NCBI RefSeq assembly: GCF_017743735.1
Contig: NZ_JAGHRO010000001.1
Coordinates: 558,001 to 622,000, forward strand
DNA length: 64,000 nt
Direction of reading: 5' to 3'
DNA from: Shimia sp. R9_2
Lineage (GTDB): Bacteria; Pseudomonadota; Alphaproteobacteria; Rhodobacterales; Rhodobacteraceae
The first letter of the stretch is position 1, and every line of letters begins with the position of its first letter. A model generated the notes under the pieces. That model was not told the origin of the DNA. It searched no databases and was given only the letters and a program-made list of their open reading frames with translations. Both the position numbers and the translations under genes were made by a program. Shown one piece after another: positions 52,437-60,685 of the stretch.

Positions 52437-54475
52437 CTGCGACCCTCACGCAACCAGCCTGTCAGGATGAAGCCTGAGGCCAGAAGCAGGACCAGCCATG
52501 CTGGCAGGAGCGGTGCTCGGGCCACATCCAGTGTTTCATATGCCTCGCGCGGCGTCAGGCCAATCCAGTTGCGCCCGGCAGCTGGTCGGCCTTCGCGCAC
52601 GTTGCGCACGCTCGGCACGCCCTCTTCCAAACGCAGCACTCCGCCTCGGGTGGCTTCCAAAAGTGGGGCCAAAATTTCCGCGCTGGCGATTGTCTGCTCA
52701 AACTCACGCGGGGCGGCAGGTCCGAGGCCGACAACAGTTTCCTTGTCATCTTGGCTCAGTCGGTAGAGACCAATTTCCGCACCTTCAAAGCGCGTTTCAA
52801 ATTGACCTGGGCTCACTTCGCTCATCGAAAGAGTTTCGATGTCACCAGAAGGGGTGGTGATTGTGACCTCACCGACTTCTTCAGATAGGCTTCGGCGGAT
52901 AATGCGCAGGTTTTGACCCGTGGGTTCTGCCCAAAGCGTCTCTTCTTCAAGCTCAGGCTCGCCCATCATCCAATGGGCCAAACGGCGTAAAAGCTCCAGC
53001 TGCGGCCCACCGCCTTCAAATCCGCGCGCCCAGAGCCACGCATGATCTGAGGCCAGGAGCGCGACGCGCCCCTCACCCACTCGGTTCAGAACCAGAAGGG
53101 GGCGGTTGTCGGATCCGGTCATCAAGACATCGCCTTCGTCCGGCGTGACCTCCACCTGCCGAAGCCATCGGCCCCAGTCGCCTTCCATTGGCAAGCCGGT
53201 TGTTACGGGGTGGCGTTGCCCCAATTTGCTGATTTCAGCTCTAAAGGCTTCTTCAACCACGCGGGCCGTTGGGCTGGCGGGCAACACCTCGGACAAAGGG
53301 GATCGGTAGATGCTGTCGGCGCTGGCATAGTCTGGGCCTGCGGCGACAAGGACAGCGCCGCCGTTGCGCACATATTGCGCGACGTTTTCAAGATAAAGCG
53401 AAGGCAGAATGCCCCGACGTTGGTAGCGATCAAAGATGATGAGATCGAAGTCTTCGACCTTCTCGAGGAACAGCTCGCGTGTGGGGAAAGCGATCAGGGA
53501 AAGCTCGCTGACTGGCACACCGTCTTGTTTTTCCGGAGGCCGCAGAATTGTAAAATGCACAAGGTCTACGGAGGCATCTGATTTCAGAAGATTCCGCCAG
53601 GTGCGCCCTCCTGGGTGCGGCTCGCCGGAAACCAGCAACACCCGCAGCCGATCCCGAACGCCGTTGATTTGCACGAGCGCAGCATTGTTGCGGTCTGTCA
53701 GCTCCCCATCCGTGACAGGGACGGTGAACTGGATAACATTGCGCCCACCATGAGGCAGCGTGACAGGCAGCTCGATGTCACGATCAATGGGCACCATGAA
53801 GCGTTCAGATTCCCCACCATCCACCGAGATGTCCAAAGGAACGCGGTCAACATTTTGAGGCGCTGCTCCGCTATCTTCGATACGAAGCGTGAGGGTGACG
53901 GGCTCCCCCAGTATCGCGAAGGCTGGCGCGTTGCGCACGATCAGTCTTCGATCCCAGTCCTCTGACTGCCCAGATAACAAAAGATGGAAAGGTGCTGGCA
54001 GTTCCGGCGCCAGGGGCATGTCATGTATTTGGCCGTCACTGAGAGCAACGATCCCGGCAATCCGCCCCTGCGGTTCTTGCGCAAGGGCTTCAGAGAGCGC
54101 GGCCATCATTTCGGTGCCACCGTCTCCGTTGGTATCTCGAATGGGAATGCGGCGCACTTCGGTGTTTGAGCGTGCCTCAAGGCGGGATTGCAGCGCCTGC
54201 GCCGCAGCGTCGGTTTGTGCTGCGCGAACTGAGAGGCGCTGGCTGGCGGATTGATCAACCAACATCAGAACGATGTCGCTCAATGGAGCGCGGTTTTCTG
54301 TGTGCCAGACGGGGCCAGCCAAAGCACCGAGCACGACAATACCAGCTAGGCCGCGCCAGCCCCACCCACTCAGTCCCCGCCAAAGCGCAAACGAAACGGC
54401 AACGCCACAAAGCAAAGCCAACGCGGCCAGAAGCCAAATTGGGATGATGGGGTCAAACACCATTGTTCCGGTCAT
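52433..54475 (-). CDS. Membrane protein with vWA-like and glutamine-amidotransferase-like region
   Basis: 680 residues. The start at 54475 lies 14 bases after the preceding stop, with GAGGCG upstream. Two N-terminal hydrophobic helices (about 10-50) are followed by a vWA-like start (DIVLMLVDQSASQRLSVRAAQ) with a degenerate metal site, beta-sandwich stretches, then an amidotransferase-like segment (LRVLLVSGEPHPGGRTWRNLLKSD, DLIIFDRYQRRGILPSLYLENVAQYVRNGGAVLVAAG). A C-terminal helix (LLPAWLVLLLASGFILTGW) anchors the end. It is the last gene of the moxR operon, a layout seen in many alphaproteobacteria. Function unknown; probably envelope stress or a MoxR-served complex. Confidence 0.8.
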   Translation of the reverse strand: MTGTMVFDPIIPIWLLAALALLCGVAVSFALWRGLSGWGWRGLAGIVVLGALAGPVWHTENRAPLSDIVLMLVDQSASQRLSVRAAQTDAAAQALQSRLEARSNTEVRRIPIRDTNGDGGTEMMAALSEALAQEPQGRIAGIVALSDGQIHDMPLAPELPAPFHLLLSGQSEDWDRRLIVRNAPAFAILGEPVTLTLRIEDSGAAPQNVDRVPLDISVDGGESERFMVPIDRDIELPVTLPHGGRNVIQFTVPVTDGELTDRNNAALVQINGVRDRLRVLLVSGEPHPGGRTWRNLLKSDASVDLVHFTILRPPEKQDGVPVSELSLIAFPTRELFLEKVEDFDLIIFDRYQRRGILPSLYLENVAQYVRNGGAVLVAAGPDYASADSIYRSPLSEVLPASPTARVVEEAFRAEISKLGQRHPVTTGLPMEGDWGRWLRQVEVTPDEGDVLMTGSDNRPLLVLNRVGEGRVALLASDHAWLWARGFEGGGPQLELLRRLAHWMMGEPELEEETLWAEPTGQNLRIIRRSLSEEVGEVTITTPSGDIETLSMSEVSPGQFETRFEGAEIGLYRLSQDDKETVVGLGPAAPREFEQTIASAEILAPLLEATRGGVLRLEEGVPSVRNVREGRPAAGRNWIGLTPREAYETLDVARAPLLPAWLVLLLASGFILTGWLREGRS

Positions 54476-54488
54476 ACGGCGCCTCGCG

Positions 54489-57257
54489 TCATTGTCCCAA
54501 CCGATCCAGCAACGCAGGCACATGGACCTGATCGCTCTTATAATTGCCGGTGAGCACATGCATTATCAGATTGATTCCGAAGCGATATGATAGCTCTCGT
54601 TGGCGTTCTCCGGCTCGGCCTCTTCCAACGGGGAAGAGTGTGTTGCCACGGGTATCAACCGCCCAAGCAGCAGCCCAATCGTTGCCGCCGATAACGACCG
54701 GCGTCACCCCGTCGTTCAGGTTACGAAAGGGCATGCCTTCAATTTTCTCCGCATCCGGCGGTGCCGCTTCTACCCAAACATCGCGGTTCATGTAGCGGCC
54801 CGGGAAATCTTGCAACAGATAGAACGTCCGGGTCAGAACATGGTCTTCGGGCAGTGGGTCGAGCGGAGGGATGTCAAGTCCAGCTGCGAGGCGTTGCAAC
54901 ATGCGGCCTTCCGGGCTGGAAGTGCCAAAACGCGCGACATCTGCATCACGCGTATCAAACAGGATCATACCGCCAGACCGCAGATATGCATTGAGTTTTG
55001 CATATGCTTCACGCGACGGGATGGGTTGATCTGACGTGATGGGCCAATAGAGAAACGGATAAAACGCCAGCTCATCGGTTTCCAGATCAACCGTGGTTGG
55101 TTCCGCTGGCTCGATGGAGGTGCGGAAATACAGCACATTCCCAAGACCACGCAGCCCTGCCAGCGCAATATCATCCACATCTACATTGCCCGTACGGACA
55201 TGGCCCAGAACAACCTCATAGCTGTCAATGGCCTGGGCGGGTGGTGGGAACTCGTCTTCCGCGTAGACCTCTGGCGAGACGCACAGCAGGGCCACGAGGC
55301 TCGCTGCAGCACGCGCGCCCCAAAGACGGCCGGAAACCAACAGCGAAGCCAGGACGTCGATAGCGAGAATGATCAGTGCCGCTGACAGGAAGAACCCTGC
55401 AAGGTCGCGAGTTACGGCGCCACGTAGTCCTTCAACCGGGATCGAAACAGGCCAAAGCGCAGGCGCTAAGCTTGCGTCGTTGGGCAATACCGGCAGTGCA
55501 AGAATTTTATCTCCATCTCGATAGAGGCCTGGGCGCAGGTCAGGCCCAATTTGTCTCTCAGACAACGCTTCTCCACTGACACCGGGCAGCGTCTGGGCGT
55601 CTTCCAATCGGCCAAAGCCGTCCAGGACCTTCAAAGGTTGCCATGTCGTGCCTGCAAGCCGGGTCTCCGCATCCGTGCCCACGGCACTGAGCACGGCGAG
55701 GCGATCTAACATCTGAACAAACAAACCGGAAAGCGGCAGTCCCGACCATTCGGCATTGGCGGTGACATGCATTAAGACAACTTGACCCTCTCCGACAGCT
55801 TTGCGTGTCACCAGTGGTGTGCCGTCGCTCAAGCTTGCAATGACACGGTCTGCAAGCGTCGGATCAGGTTGCGCCATGACTTGGGCGGTCACTGTGACTT
55901 CATCTGGCACTTCAAGTCCAAAGAACGGGCTGTCCTGTTCAAAAGGCGCGAGCGATTTTGGCTCGCCCCAGCTCATAGCGCCTCCGACGCTGCGGCCTCC
56001 TGCGCGCAAGCGGACAGGCAACAGTGGGTCCTCTTCTGTTCGGCTGATTTCACTGGCTGCAAGGCGCGGGCCGGCAAAGCGCAGCAAAAGGCCTCCGCCG
56101 TTGACCCAGTTCAGCACAGCTTCACTTTCCCCGACAGACAGAACCGCAACATCCGCCATGACAATGACGTCAGGGTTAGCTGGGAGGATATCTGACAGTG
56201 CACCTTCAATAACATCCGCTGTCGGAACCAAGGCTTGGCGCAGGTAATGTAAAGGCGAAAGCAGTTGCAAACCTTCGCGGTCCTCACGTCCTGCGATCAG
56301 AGCGATTTCACGGCGACGCAAGCTGTCATCACTAAGGGCAACGGCCCCTGCTGAGCGGATGCCGGACAGTTCAAACCGAGTCACGCGCGCGCGCAGTTCT
56401 GACGGCAATACGATGGCGTTCTCAGCTTTGTTGGAGCCGAGCTCAAAAGTGAGTGGCAGAGCGGCCAGAACGCGTTCGGTGCCACTTGGATCTGTCCCAA
56501 TAACTTGGGCGGTCACTTCGCGCGCAGGCCCGGCTTGACTGCGGATAGCATTGAGGACCAAGCGCCCGTCATCATAGGCTGCAGGCAGGAGACCGGTTAC
56601 CGCAAGGCCAGTCTGAATGATGCGAACAGACCCACGCTGTTGCAGTGTTTCCAACAACTCCTTGCGGCCTTCGCGTTCAATTCCATCCGAGAGCCAGACC
56701 GTGTCGAAACTCTGATCGCCGAGCGTTGTTGTCAGGTCGGCAGAAAACTCCTCCATGCGGTATTTATCAGGCGCCCATGCCATTGGCATGACGCCTGCGA
56801 GGCGACTTTGCAGGGCATCTGCCTGTAGGAAACGGACCTGCTCCGGCATTGTTAGCCGCTGAACACTTGCGACGCGACCATTGCGCGCGGCTTCATCCAA
56901 AAGGGCCGCCACCATTTCACGGCGGGCTTCCCAATCTGGGGATGAGGCCCAGCTTGCATCCATCAAAATCAGAAGCGGGCCTTTGCCTGCCTCTTTGGGC
57001 TGAGGGTTAAGTGTGGGGCCAGCGAGGCCAATGATAAGAGCGGCCACGGCAAGTGTACGTAAAAGAAGGAGCCACCATGGTGTTCGGTCTGTGACAGTAT
57101 CTTCATCAGAGAGGCCCAAAAGCAGGACCACGCCCGGAAAGCGGCGCTTGATTGGGGCTGGTGGAATAGCGCGCAAGATCAGCCAGAGGACTGGTAAGGC
57201 GATCAATGATGCCAAAAGCCAAGGCGTTGCAAATCCGATGGAGAGGCCGCCGATCAT
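54489..57257 (-). CDS. BatA-like membrane protein with C-terminal DUF4159
   Basis: 922 residues. N-terminal BatA/aerotolerance-type helices (about 7-28 and 58-76), then a vWA-like region with a weak MIDAS (LLILMDASWASSPDWEARREM), long beta-rich parts, hydrophobic helices near 630-680, and a DUF4159 domain at the end (about 720-922: VDDIALAGLRGLGNVLYFRTSIEPAEP, FPFLYWPITSDQ, GGMILFDTRDAD, RFGINLIMHVLTGNYKSDQVHVPALLDRLG). The ATG overlaps the DUF58 stop. In such operons the MoxR ATPase helps vWA proteins take up metal or assemble; the exact target is unknown. Confidence 0.85.
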   Translation of the reverse strand: MIGGLSIGFATPWLLASLIALPVLWLILRAIPPAPIKRRFPGVVLLLGLSDEDTVTDRTPWWLLLLRTLAVAALIIGLAGPTLNPQPKEAGKGPLLILMDASWASSPDWEARREMVAALLDEAARNGRVASVQRLTMPEQVRFLQADALQSRLAGVMPMAWAPDKYRMEEFSADLTTTLGDQSFDTVWLSDGIEREGRKELLETLQQRGSVRIIQTGLAVTGLLPAAYDDGRLVLNAIRSQAGPAREVTAQVIGTDPSGTERVLAALPLTFELGSNKAENAIVLPSELRARVTRFELSGIRSAGAVALSDDSLRRREIALIAGREDREGLQLLSPLHYLRQALVPTADVIEGALSDILPANPDVIVMADVAVLSVGESEAVLNWVNGGGLLLRFAGPRLAASEISRTEEDPLLPVRLRAGGRSVGGAMSWGEPKSLAPFEQDSPFFGLEVPDEVTVTAQVMAQPDPTLADRVIASLSDGTPLVTRKAVGEGQVVLMHVTANAEWSGLPLSGLFVQMLDRLAVLSAVGTDAETRLAGTTWQPLKVLDGFGRLEDAQTLPGVSGEALSERQIGPDLRPGLYRDGDKILALPVLPNDASLAPALWPVSIPVEGLRGAVTRDLAGFFLSAALIILAIDVLASLLVSGRLWGARAAASLVALLCVSPEVYAEDEFPPPAQAIDSYEVVLGHVRTGNVDVDDIALAGLRGLGNVLYFRTSIEPAEPTTVDLETDELAFYPFLYWPITSDQPIPSREAYAKLNAYLRSGGMILFDTRDADVARFGTSSPEGRMLQRLAAGLDIPPLDPLPEDHVLTRTFYLLQDFPGRYMNRDVWVEAAPPDAEKIEGMPFRNLNDGVTPVVIGGNDWAAAWAVDTRGNTLFPVGRGRAGERQRELSYRFGINLIMHVLTGNYKSDQVHVPALLDRLGQ

Positions 57258-58138
57258 GCGCGTTTCTCCAAGGCACGATGCGCCCAAAGCAGGGCAGACT
57301 GTGCGGAGTGCTGCGTTGTGTGATAGCCATATAGCCAGCCGGTGACACGGCAGAGATCCTTTAGCGCTGCCTGACGTTCGGCGAGGCGTTCCAAATAACG
57401 ATCTTTCAGATCATCCGCTTTCTTGGTGTCGTGTGTGAGCCCGCCGCCCATGCTCTCAAAGATCGCACGGCCACGATATGGAAAACTCTCTTCCGCCGGA
57501 TCGAGAATTTGCAAGCACACGCCGCGCACGCCACGATCTGAGGCCTTGGCGAGCGCCGCTGCCACGGCGTCAAAGTCTCCCATGAAGTCGGAAACAAATA
57601 CGGCCCTAGCGTGGGGAAGCATGGCGCGGGCCTCTGGTGTTCCATAGTCGGGCAGTTCTCCGTCAAGATCGTCACGCAGAAACATTTCGGCCAATCGCAG
57701 GATCTGTGCTTCGCCGCGGCGGGGCGGGAGATCGGTGCCGGTAAGGCCCACCCGTTCCCCGCTGCGGATCAGCAAGATCGCCAATGCAAGCGCCAAAAGA
57801 CGTGCACGATCTGCTTTGTTCGGGAGAGTAGGATCGCTGGCAAATTGCATCGATGGGGCGGTGTCGATCCACATCATGATGGATTGCGCCACCTGCCATT
57901 CGCGCTGGCGCACAAATTGCGCGTCTGATTTGGCGGAACGCCGCCAGTCGATCATGCGTAGGCTATCGCCGGGCTGTACGGGACGGTACTGCCAGAAATC
58001 GTCTCCCATACCAGAGCGGCGTCGGCCGTGTTCCCCCAACAGCACAGTGCCTGCCAAATGATCCGCCTGTGCAAGGAGGGGAGGGAGGCGAGCGGCTTCC
58101 GCTTCGGCGCGGCTACGCAGATGGGGGGCTGCATTCAC
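57254..58138 (-). CDS. DUF58 domain protein
   Basis: 294 residues, soluble. The DUF58 core is plain: GRRRSGMGDDFWQYRPVQPGDSLRMIDWRRSAKSDAQFVRQREW at about 39-82, followed by a vWA-like part (IMMWIDTAPSMQFASD; RAVFVSDFMGDFDAVAAAL). It overlaps both neighbours by four bases (58135-58138 and 57254-57257), so moxR, DUF58 and DUF4159 are translated as a chain. DUF58 proteins usually partner MoxR ATPases; the cellular task in roseobacters is unclear. Confidence 0.9.
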   Translation of the reverse strand: MNAAPHLRSRAEAEAARLPPLLAQADHLAGTVLLGEHGRRRSGMGDDFWQYRPVQPGDSLRMIDWRRSAKSDAQFVRQREWQVAQSIMMWIDTAPSMQFASDPTLPNKADRARLLALALAILLIRSGERVGLTGTDLPPRRGEAQILRLAEMFLRDDLDGELPDYGTPEARAMLPHARAVFVSDFMGDFDAVAAALAKASDRGVRGVCLQILDPAEESFPYRGRAIFESMGGGLTHDTKKADDLKDRYLERLAERQAALKDLCRVTGWLYGYHTTQHSAQSALLWAHRALEKRA

Positions 58139-59142
58139 GCGGCTGCTCCCACGCTATCAAATCGTGTGACGGTTTGAGCGATCAGATCGGCAAGGGACTC
58201 GCCGCGGGCACGCGCCGCGAAAGTCAATGCCATGCGGTGGCTGAGCACCGGTGCGGCCATGTCGATCACGTCTTGGGCATTTGGAGCAAGGCGACCCTGC
58301 AACAACGCTTGTGCGCGAACGGTCATCATCAAAGCTTGGGCAGCGCGCGGACCCGGCCCCCAGGCAACGTTTTCACGCACGGCTTCGGCGGCGGTTTCAT
58401 CCTCGGGGCGGCAGGCCCGAACGAGATCGAGGATCAGCTCCATCACGCTTTCTCCGACGGGCATGCGCCGCAGCAGAGTCTGAGCATCAATCAGCTCCTC
58501 AGCCGTAAAGACTTCGTGGGCTTCGTCCTCTTCCACCCCCGTTGTGGCGAGAAGGATGTCACGCTCTGTGTCGCGATCAGGATACGGCACATCGATTTGT
58601 ACCAGAAAACGGTCGAGCTGCGCTTCGGGAAGCGGGTAGGTGCCTTCCTGCTCAATAGGGTTTTGGGTGGCGAGCACGTGAAACGGCGCATCGAGGGGGC
58701 GGTCTTCGCCAGCAACTGTGACTTGCTTCTCCTGCATCGCCTGCAAAAGGGCAGATTGTGTGCGTGGGCTTGCGCGGTTGATTTCATCTGCCATCAGCAG
58801 CTGGCAGAAAATTGGCCCGGGTACGAATCGGAAGGTGCGCGCCCCGCCTTTTGCTTTTTCCAGAACTTCCGAGCCCAAGATGTCTGCTGGCATCAAATCC
58901 GGCGTGAATTGCACACGGTTGCCATTGAGCCCCATCACTGTCGAAAGCGTGTCCACCAGCCGTGTTTTTCCCAAGCCCGGAAGGCCGATCAAAAGCGCGT
59001 GTCCCCCGCAAAGCAAGGCGGAAAGTGTGAGGTCGACCACACGTTCCTGTCCGATAAAGCGTCGCGTGATCGCCTCTCTTGCCGCAGCCAGCTTGGTGCC
59101 CAGAGTTTCAATTTCTGCGACAAGATCGCTCTCATCTGCCAT
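58135..59142 (-). CDS. MoxR-family AAA+ ATPase
   Basis: 335 residues. Walker A GLPGLGKTRLVDTL (about 56-69), Walker B LLMADEINRASPRTQSALLQAM (about 116-137), sensor 1 VLATQNPIEQEGTYPLPEAQLDRFLVQI and a C-terminal lid. MoxR ATPases act as chaperones that insert cofactors or mature vWA-containing proteins, which fits the three downstream genes. First gene of the operon. Its upstream region is shared with the divergent DUF1285 gene, 56 bases away. Confidence 0.93.
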   Translation of the reverse strand: MADESDLVAEIETLGTKLAAAREAITRRFIGQERVVDLTLSALLCGGHALLIGLPGLGKTRLVDTLSTVMGLNGNRVQFTPDLMPADILGSEVLEKAKGGARTFRFVPGPIFCQLLMADEINRASPRTQSALLQAMQEKQVTVAGEDRPLDAPFHVLATQNPIEQEGTYPLPEAQLDRFLVQIDVPYPDRDTERDILLATTGVEEDEAHEVFTAEELIDAQTLLRRMPVGESVMELILDLVRACRPEDETAAEAVRENVAWGPGPRAAQALMMTVRAQALLQGRLAPNAQDVIDMAAPVLSHRMALTFAARARGESLADLIAQTVTRFDSVGAAA

Positions 59143-59198
59143 GCGGACTCTCCCGTATCCGTATACTGCTTACGTTGACAGTAGCGCGCTCAGATGAA

Positions 59199-59801
59199 AT
59201 GGCAAAACCAATGAGGGGACAATTTCCTGTGAAAGTAACTGCTGACACCATCGCCAGCTCAGCCAATGCCGCCGTCAAAGGACGTGGCCCAGCGCCTGTG
59301 CATCTGTGGAACCCACCTCATTGTGGTGATCTTGATATGCGTATCGCGCGCGACGGCACTTGGTACTATCAGGGCAGCCCAATCAATCGACCAGCCATGG
59401 TCCGGCTTTTTTCAAACATCTTGCGCAAGGATGGTGACAACTATGTGCTGGTCACGCCTGTCGAAAGAGTTGGCATCACAGTAGAAGACGTGCCTTTTGT
59501 GGCCGAAGATTTTGAAGTCAGTGGCAACGGTGCCGATCAGACGCTCACATTTGAAACCCACGTTGGCGATAACGTGATTGCTGGTCCGGACAATCCGATC
59601 CGGGTTGAGATCGACCCGGGGAGCGCAGAACCAAGCCCATATGTGACCGTGCGAGCTAACTTGGAGGCGCGGATAGCACGTAGGGCGTTTTATCGTCTTG
59701 TTGAGTTAGCAGAGCATCAGGAAGTGGATGGAGAAAGCCAGTTTGGGGTCATGTCGTCTGGCGTGTTTTTTCCCTTCTTGCCTTCAAGCGCATTGAGCTA
59801 A
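59199..59801 (+). CDS. DUF1285 domain protein
   Basis: About 200 residues. The DUF1285 signature is PAPVHLWNPPHCGDLDMRIARDGTWYYQGSPINRPAMVRLFSNILRKDGDNYVLVTPVERVGI, followed by VEDVPFVAEDFEV and a beta-rich second half. The start is uncertain: ATG at 59199 or 59211; neither has a clear ribosome site. DUF1285 next to moxR is common in alphaproteobacteria, and the two are divergent here. Its role is not known, and nothing in the window clarifies it. Confidence 0.85.
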   Translation: MAKPMRGQFPVKVTADTIASSANAAVKGRGPAPVHLWNPPHCGDLDMRIARDGTWYYQGSPINRPAMVRLFSNILRKDGDNYVLVTPVERVGITVEDVPFVAEDFEVSGNGADQTLTFETHVGDNVIAGPDNPIRVEIDPGSAEPSPYVTVRANLEARIARRAFYRLVELAEHQEVDGESQFGVMSSGVFFPFLPSSALS

Positions 59802-59895
59802 GGCAATATCCTGCCGATACCGCTAAAAAGCGCTTAAATTCAGACTGTTTGATTTGCCTGAAAGCTGGAATACTCCGCGTCAGTAGGAGGAAAAC

Positions 59896-60648
59896 ATGCC
59901 GAAATTTGCCGCCAATCTGACGATGCTGTTCACCGAGTTTCCGGAGCTTGAGCGGTATGAAGCCGCTGCCGAGGCTGGGTTTGACCGTGTTGAGGTGCTG
60001 TTTCCTTACGACGTCCCTGCGCCGGAAACGCGTCGCGAGTTGGTGCGTAACGGGCTCTCGCTGGCGCTGATCAACTGCCCTCCGCCTAATTATACCGGTG
60101 GAGAACGAGGGTTTGCTGCTGTCCCTGGCCTGTCTGAGCGGTTCCAACGCGATTTTCGTCGAACTCTGCGATATGCGGAGGTGCTTCAGGCAGATGTGGT
60201 GCATATTATGGCGGGGGCGGCGAGCGGAGCTCTGGCGCGCGAGACTATTGTTAAGAACCTGAAATGGGCCTGCGCCTTCGCTCCCAGGCAACAGCTGACG
60301 ATCGAGCCGATCAACGACGTCGATATGCCGGGCTACTTCCTAAATGATTTTGACCTCGCAGCTGAGATCTTGGACGAAGTGAATGCCCCCAACTTGGCGC
60401 TTCAATTCGATACATACCACGCCCATCGTATCCACGGCGACGCTCTGGCCTGCTGGGAGAAGCACAAGGCGCGCGTGAAACACATTCAGATAGGTGGATT
60501 GCCGGATCGTCACGAGCCGCTCAAAAACAAGCACTTTGACTATCCCGCATTCTTCGAGATGCTGGATGCAAGCGGGTTTCAGGGCACCGTGAGTGCTGAA
60601 TATAATCCCCTCAAACGCACCGAGCAGGGCTTGGATTGGCTCGCCTGA
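59896..60648 (+). CDS. Hydroxypyruvate isomerase family protein (Hyi/OtnI-like)
   Basis: 250 residues, an AP-endonuclease-2-type TIM barrel. Landmarks: FAANLTMLFTEFPELERYEAAAEAGFDRVEVLFPYD, NCPPPNYTGGERGFAA, IEPINDVDMPGYFLNDFD, ALQFDTYHAHRIHGD and QIGGLPDRHEP, with the Glu, Asp and His residues that bind metal. AGGAGGAAAAC gives an excellent start. It isomerises hydroxypyruvate and tartronate semialdehyde, or a 2-oxo-tetronate as OtnI; the two cannot be told apart from sequence here. No glyoxylate-carboligase or tetronate genes are adjacent. Confidence 0.88.
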   Translation: MPKFAANLTMLFTEFPELERYEAAAEAGFDRVEVLFPYDVPAPETRRELVRNGLSLALINCPPPNYTGGERGFAAVPGLSERFQRDFRRTLRYAEVLQADVVHIMAGAASGALARETIVKNLKWACAFAPRQQLTIEPINDVDMPGYFLNDFDLAAEILDEVNAPNLALQFDTYHAHRIHGDALACWEKHKARVKHIQIGGLPDRHEPLKNKHFDYPAFFEMLDASGFQGTVSAEYNPLKRTEQGLDWLA

Positions 60649-60685
60649 AGGAGCTCGGTTTAGAAGAGTGGCAGAGCAAAGGCGC

